From Bradyrhizobium sp. (GTDB lineage Bacteria; Pseudomonadota; Alphaproteobacteria; Rhizobiales; Xanthobacteraceae), in NCBI RefSeq assembly GCF_016219575.1, contig NZ_JACRMG010000035.1, forward strand, positions 1 through 64,000: 64,000 nt of DNA. The letters are read 5' to 3'. Shown here piece by piece: positions 62,529 through 64,000 of this stretch. The translations under genes and the position numbers were made by a program. The first letter of the stretch is position 1. Each line of letters starts with the position of its first letter. The notes beneath the pieces were generated by a model that was not told where the DNA came from, did not search any database, and was given only the letters and a program-made list of their open reading frames with translations.

Positions 62529-62891
62529 ATGAACAGGCAGTTGCTCGCGACGCTATTTGGCTGCGTAGCCCTGCTCCTCGCCACGGCAGCTGACGCAAGC
62601 TCCTTGTTCGACGGCTCGTGGAACATCACCTTTGTCACCCAAAGGGGAGACTGCGATCCGGCGTACAGGTACTCGGTCAACATAGAGAACGGGGTGATCA
62701 CGTCGCCCGCCGTCGCCACATTCAGAGGCACTGTCTCGAGTTCGGGGGCGGTGCGTGCGTCCGTTACCGTGCAGGACAGGAAGGCGTCCGGGTCCGGGAC
62801 GCTGACGCGTTCGCTAGGCCGAGGGACCTGGACTGGCTTTTCCGGCGAACAGCGCTGCGGCGGATCGTGGACCGCGGAGCGAGCCTGGTAG
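62529..62891 (+). CDS. small secreted protein of unknown function
   Basis: 120 residues from ATG 62529. Signal peptide (MNRQLLATLFGCVALLLATA, cleavage near ADA-SS), then a beta-rich mature part (LFDGSWNITFVTQRGDCDPA, YRYSVNIENGVITSPAVATF, GTWTGFSGEQRCGGSWTAER) with Cys in GDCDP and ERCGG-type positions that may form one disulfide. Not recognised as an enzyme. Inserted between proB and the duplicated proB tail. Confidence 0.75.
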   Translation: MNRQLLATLFGCVALLLATAADASSLFDGSWNITFVTQRGDCDPAYRYSVNIENGVITSPAVATFRGTVSSSGAVRASVTVQDRKASGSGTLTRSLGRGTWTGFSGEQRCGGSWTAERAW

Positions 62892-62962
62892 TTTTGCCGG
62901 TTCTCGGGAGGACCGGAAGCGGCCCCGCCTGATGGGACTGCGCCCAGTTCTGGAGCGACCTG

Positions 62963-63035
62963 GATGGCCGAGAATATCCACCGGGATGACTTGGTGGCGG
63001 GCGCGGCAGTTCGAGCGGGATTGAGCGCCGGATGG
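62963..63035 (+). repeat. degenerate duplicate of the proB 3' end
   Basis: GAGAATATCCACCGGGATGA to GATTGAGCGCCGGATGGCC is about 80% identical by eye to 62331-62410, which includes the proB stop and the following GCGCCGGAT. The copy is not in an open frame. It suggests a duplication that bracketed the 62529 gene. Confidence 0.7.
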
Positions 63036-63048
63036 CCGTTTGCGAAAC

Positions 63049-63327
63049 CTATTTGGCACGCTTCAGCGCGGCCAGTCGTTGCCGTCCCCGCGCCTTGACC
63101 GCCTCAATCATTTCCTTGATGTCGGCATCTTCCGCCGGCCCGCTGTCAAAACCCTTCTGGATTTCCTCACGCAACGCTTCGAGCTTGACCTTGCGGCGCT
63201 CCTCGCGTTCTTCGACAAGCCGAAGCCCCTCGCGAATGATCTCGCTCGCGGTGGCGTAGCGGCCGTCCTCGATCAGGCCGTGGATCATGTCCTCGAAATG
63301 CTTGCCGATGCTGTAGCTTGTGGCCAT
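63049..63327 (-). CDS. ParD-like antitoxin (type II), no adjacent toxin
   Basis: 92 residues from ATG 63327. MATSYSIGKHFEDMIHGLIE, RYATASEIIREGLRLVEERE fit ParD/CopG ribbon-helix-helix antitoxins, binding operator DNA at the N-terminus and toxin at the C-terminus. The usual parE toxin gene is absent both sides. Upstream AATATC (63342-63347) / GATATT (63355-63360) and a following GATATC (63365-63370) are likely autoregulatory operators. Confidence 0.85.
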   Translation of the reverse strand: MATSYSIGKHFEDMIHGLIEDGRYATASEIIREGLRLVEEREERRKVKLEALREEIQKGFDSGPAEDADIKEMIEAVKARGRQRLAALKRAK

Positions 63328-63537
63328 GGCTGCTCGTCCCAAATATCGATCTATGATATTTATTGATATCGGATCGATCCGCAAGCGCGCCCGCTCCTGA
63401 TTTGATCGGCCATTGGCCGACCTCGCAAAATCTGCCTCCCGCCCGGCTGCCATGCCGGCTCCGCGCCTCGCAAACCCCCGATTTCCGTGCTAGGAGAAGG
63501 CCTTAACTGAAGGCCAAAGACCACTACAAAGACCACC

Positions 63538-64000
63538 ATGACGACCGCCCTGAAAGCCATCGACGGCTCTGCCGATCTGCCCGCCCTCATGACCGAGCTC
63601 GCCAAGGGCGCCCGTGCGGCTGCGCGGGTGCTGGCGCTGGCGTCGCCGGACCAGAAGAACCGGGCACTCGAAGCCATCGAGCGGGCGATCCGCAGCCATG
63701 CAGCTAAGATTCTGGCGGCCAATGCCGAGGATGTCGCCGAGGTGAAGGCGGGCGGCGCGACCTCGGCCTTCATCGACCGGCTGACGCTGACGCAGGCGCG
63801 CGTCGAGGCGATGGCCGATGGCGTCGCCATCGTGCGCGGCATCGCCGATCCCGTCGGCGCGATCACCGAAAGCTGGCAGCGGCCGAACGGCATGACCATC
63901 GAGCGCGTGCGGGTGCCGCTCGGCGTGATCGGCGTGATCTTCGAGAGCCGCCCCAATGTCGCAGCCGATGCCGGCGTGCTGTGCCTGAAGTCCGGCAATG
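63538..64000 (+). CDS. proA: gamma-glutamyl phosphate reductase, N-terminal part (runs off the right edge)
   Basis: About 154 residues visible from ATG 63538: MTTALKAIDGSADLPALMTE, LAKGARAAARVLALASPDQK, NAEDVAEVKAGGATSAFIDR, VPLGVIGVIFESRPNVAADA, matching ProA. Aldehyde-dehydrogenase-fold enzyme that reduces gamma-glutamyl phosphate in proline synthesis; the catalytic Cys is beyond the window. It follows proB on the same strand. Confidence 0.95.
   Translation, partial: MTTALKAIDGSADLPALMTELAKGARAAARVLALASPDQKNRALEAIERAIRSHAAKILAANAEDVAEVKAGGATSAFIDRLTLTQARVEAMADGVAIVRGIADPVGAITESWQRPNGMTIERVRVPLGVIGVIFESRPNVAADAGVLCLKSGN

Overview
The window reads as chromosome of a high-GC alphaproteobacterium, most likely Bradyrhizobium or a close relative. 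The flagellin N-terminus, the CheY type, the L21/L27/ObgE/ProB/ProA cluster, the C-terminally extended L21, a Bug-type periplasmic receptor and several rhizobial-style palindromic repeats all point that way. This is judgement by eye, not a database result.

Left core (1-5129): start of a flagellin gene, two single-domain response regulators, a Crp/Fnr-type regulator, a small conserved-looking ORF, a LuxR-type regulator and a family 3 glycoside hydrolase.

Genomic island (about 5130-42252, 37 kb), inserted at the 3' end of a tRNA-Ser(CGA) gene. A 14-bp direct repeat of the tRNA end lies at 5130-5143 and 42253-42266. A 24-bp near-repeat (22/24) lies just inside each end (5201-5224, 42104-42127), and a P4-type integrase sits beside the tRNA. 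Near the left end are an AlpA-like regulator, a MOBQ/Ti-type relaxase TraA, a TraC-like gene, a frameshifted traD and a likely oriT between traA and traC. No type IV secretion or coupling-protein gene is present, so the element looks mobilizable rather than self-transmissible. The rest is mainly conflict/defence cargo: a coiled-coil HTH protein; a type ISP/IIG-like restriction-methylase; a Panacea antitoxin with an unknown partner; an AbiE pair; an AbiJ-like HEPN protein; a giant DUF4011/SF1 helicase/Vsr-like protein with a DUF2130 protein; a tight operon of WYL regulator, RecB-like nuclease-helicase (TM0106 type), unknown protein, PLD-like protein and SNF2 helicase; and, divergent from it, a ubiquitin-like module (Ubl-E2 fusion, JAB-E1 fusion, DUF6527-like zinc protein) whose genes overlap by ATGA.

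The most interesting part is 27.6-40.8 kb. The nuclease-helicase operon and the ubiquitin-like operon start back to back, about 100 bp apart, beside a WYL regulator. I could not assign the five-gene operon to DISARM, Dpd, BREX or another named system.

Right core (42253-64000): tRNA-Ser, an epoxide-hydrolase-like protein, a ROK-type kinase whose halves appear in swapped order (apparent circular permutation), rplU, rpmA, a GNAT acetyltransferase, an NTF2-like protein, a DMT exporter, a MaoC-like hydratase, obgE, then about 10.6 kb of unrelated genes (sulfatase, ankyrin protein, serine hydrolase, ATP-grasp, two small basic proteins, cyclase-ATPase-TPR regulator, Bug receptor), then proB, a small secreted protein, an orphan ParD-like antitoxin and the start of proA. 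Intergenic palindromic repeats cluster at 46.6-49.6 kb.
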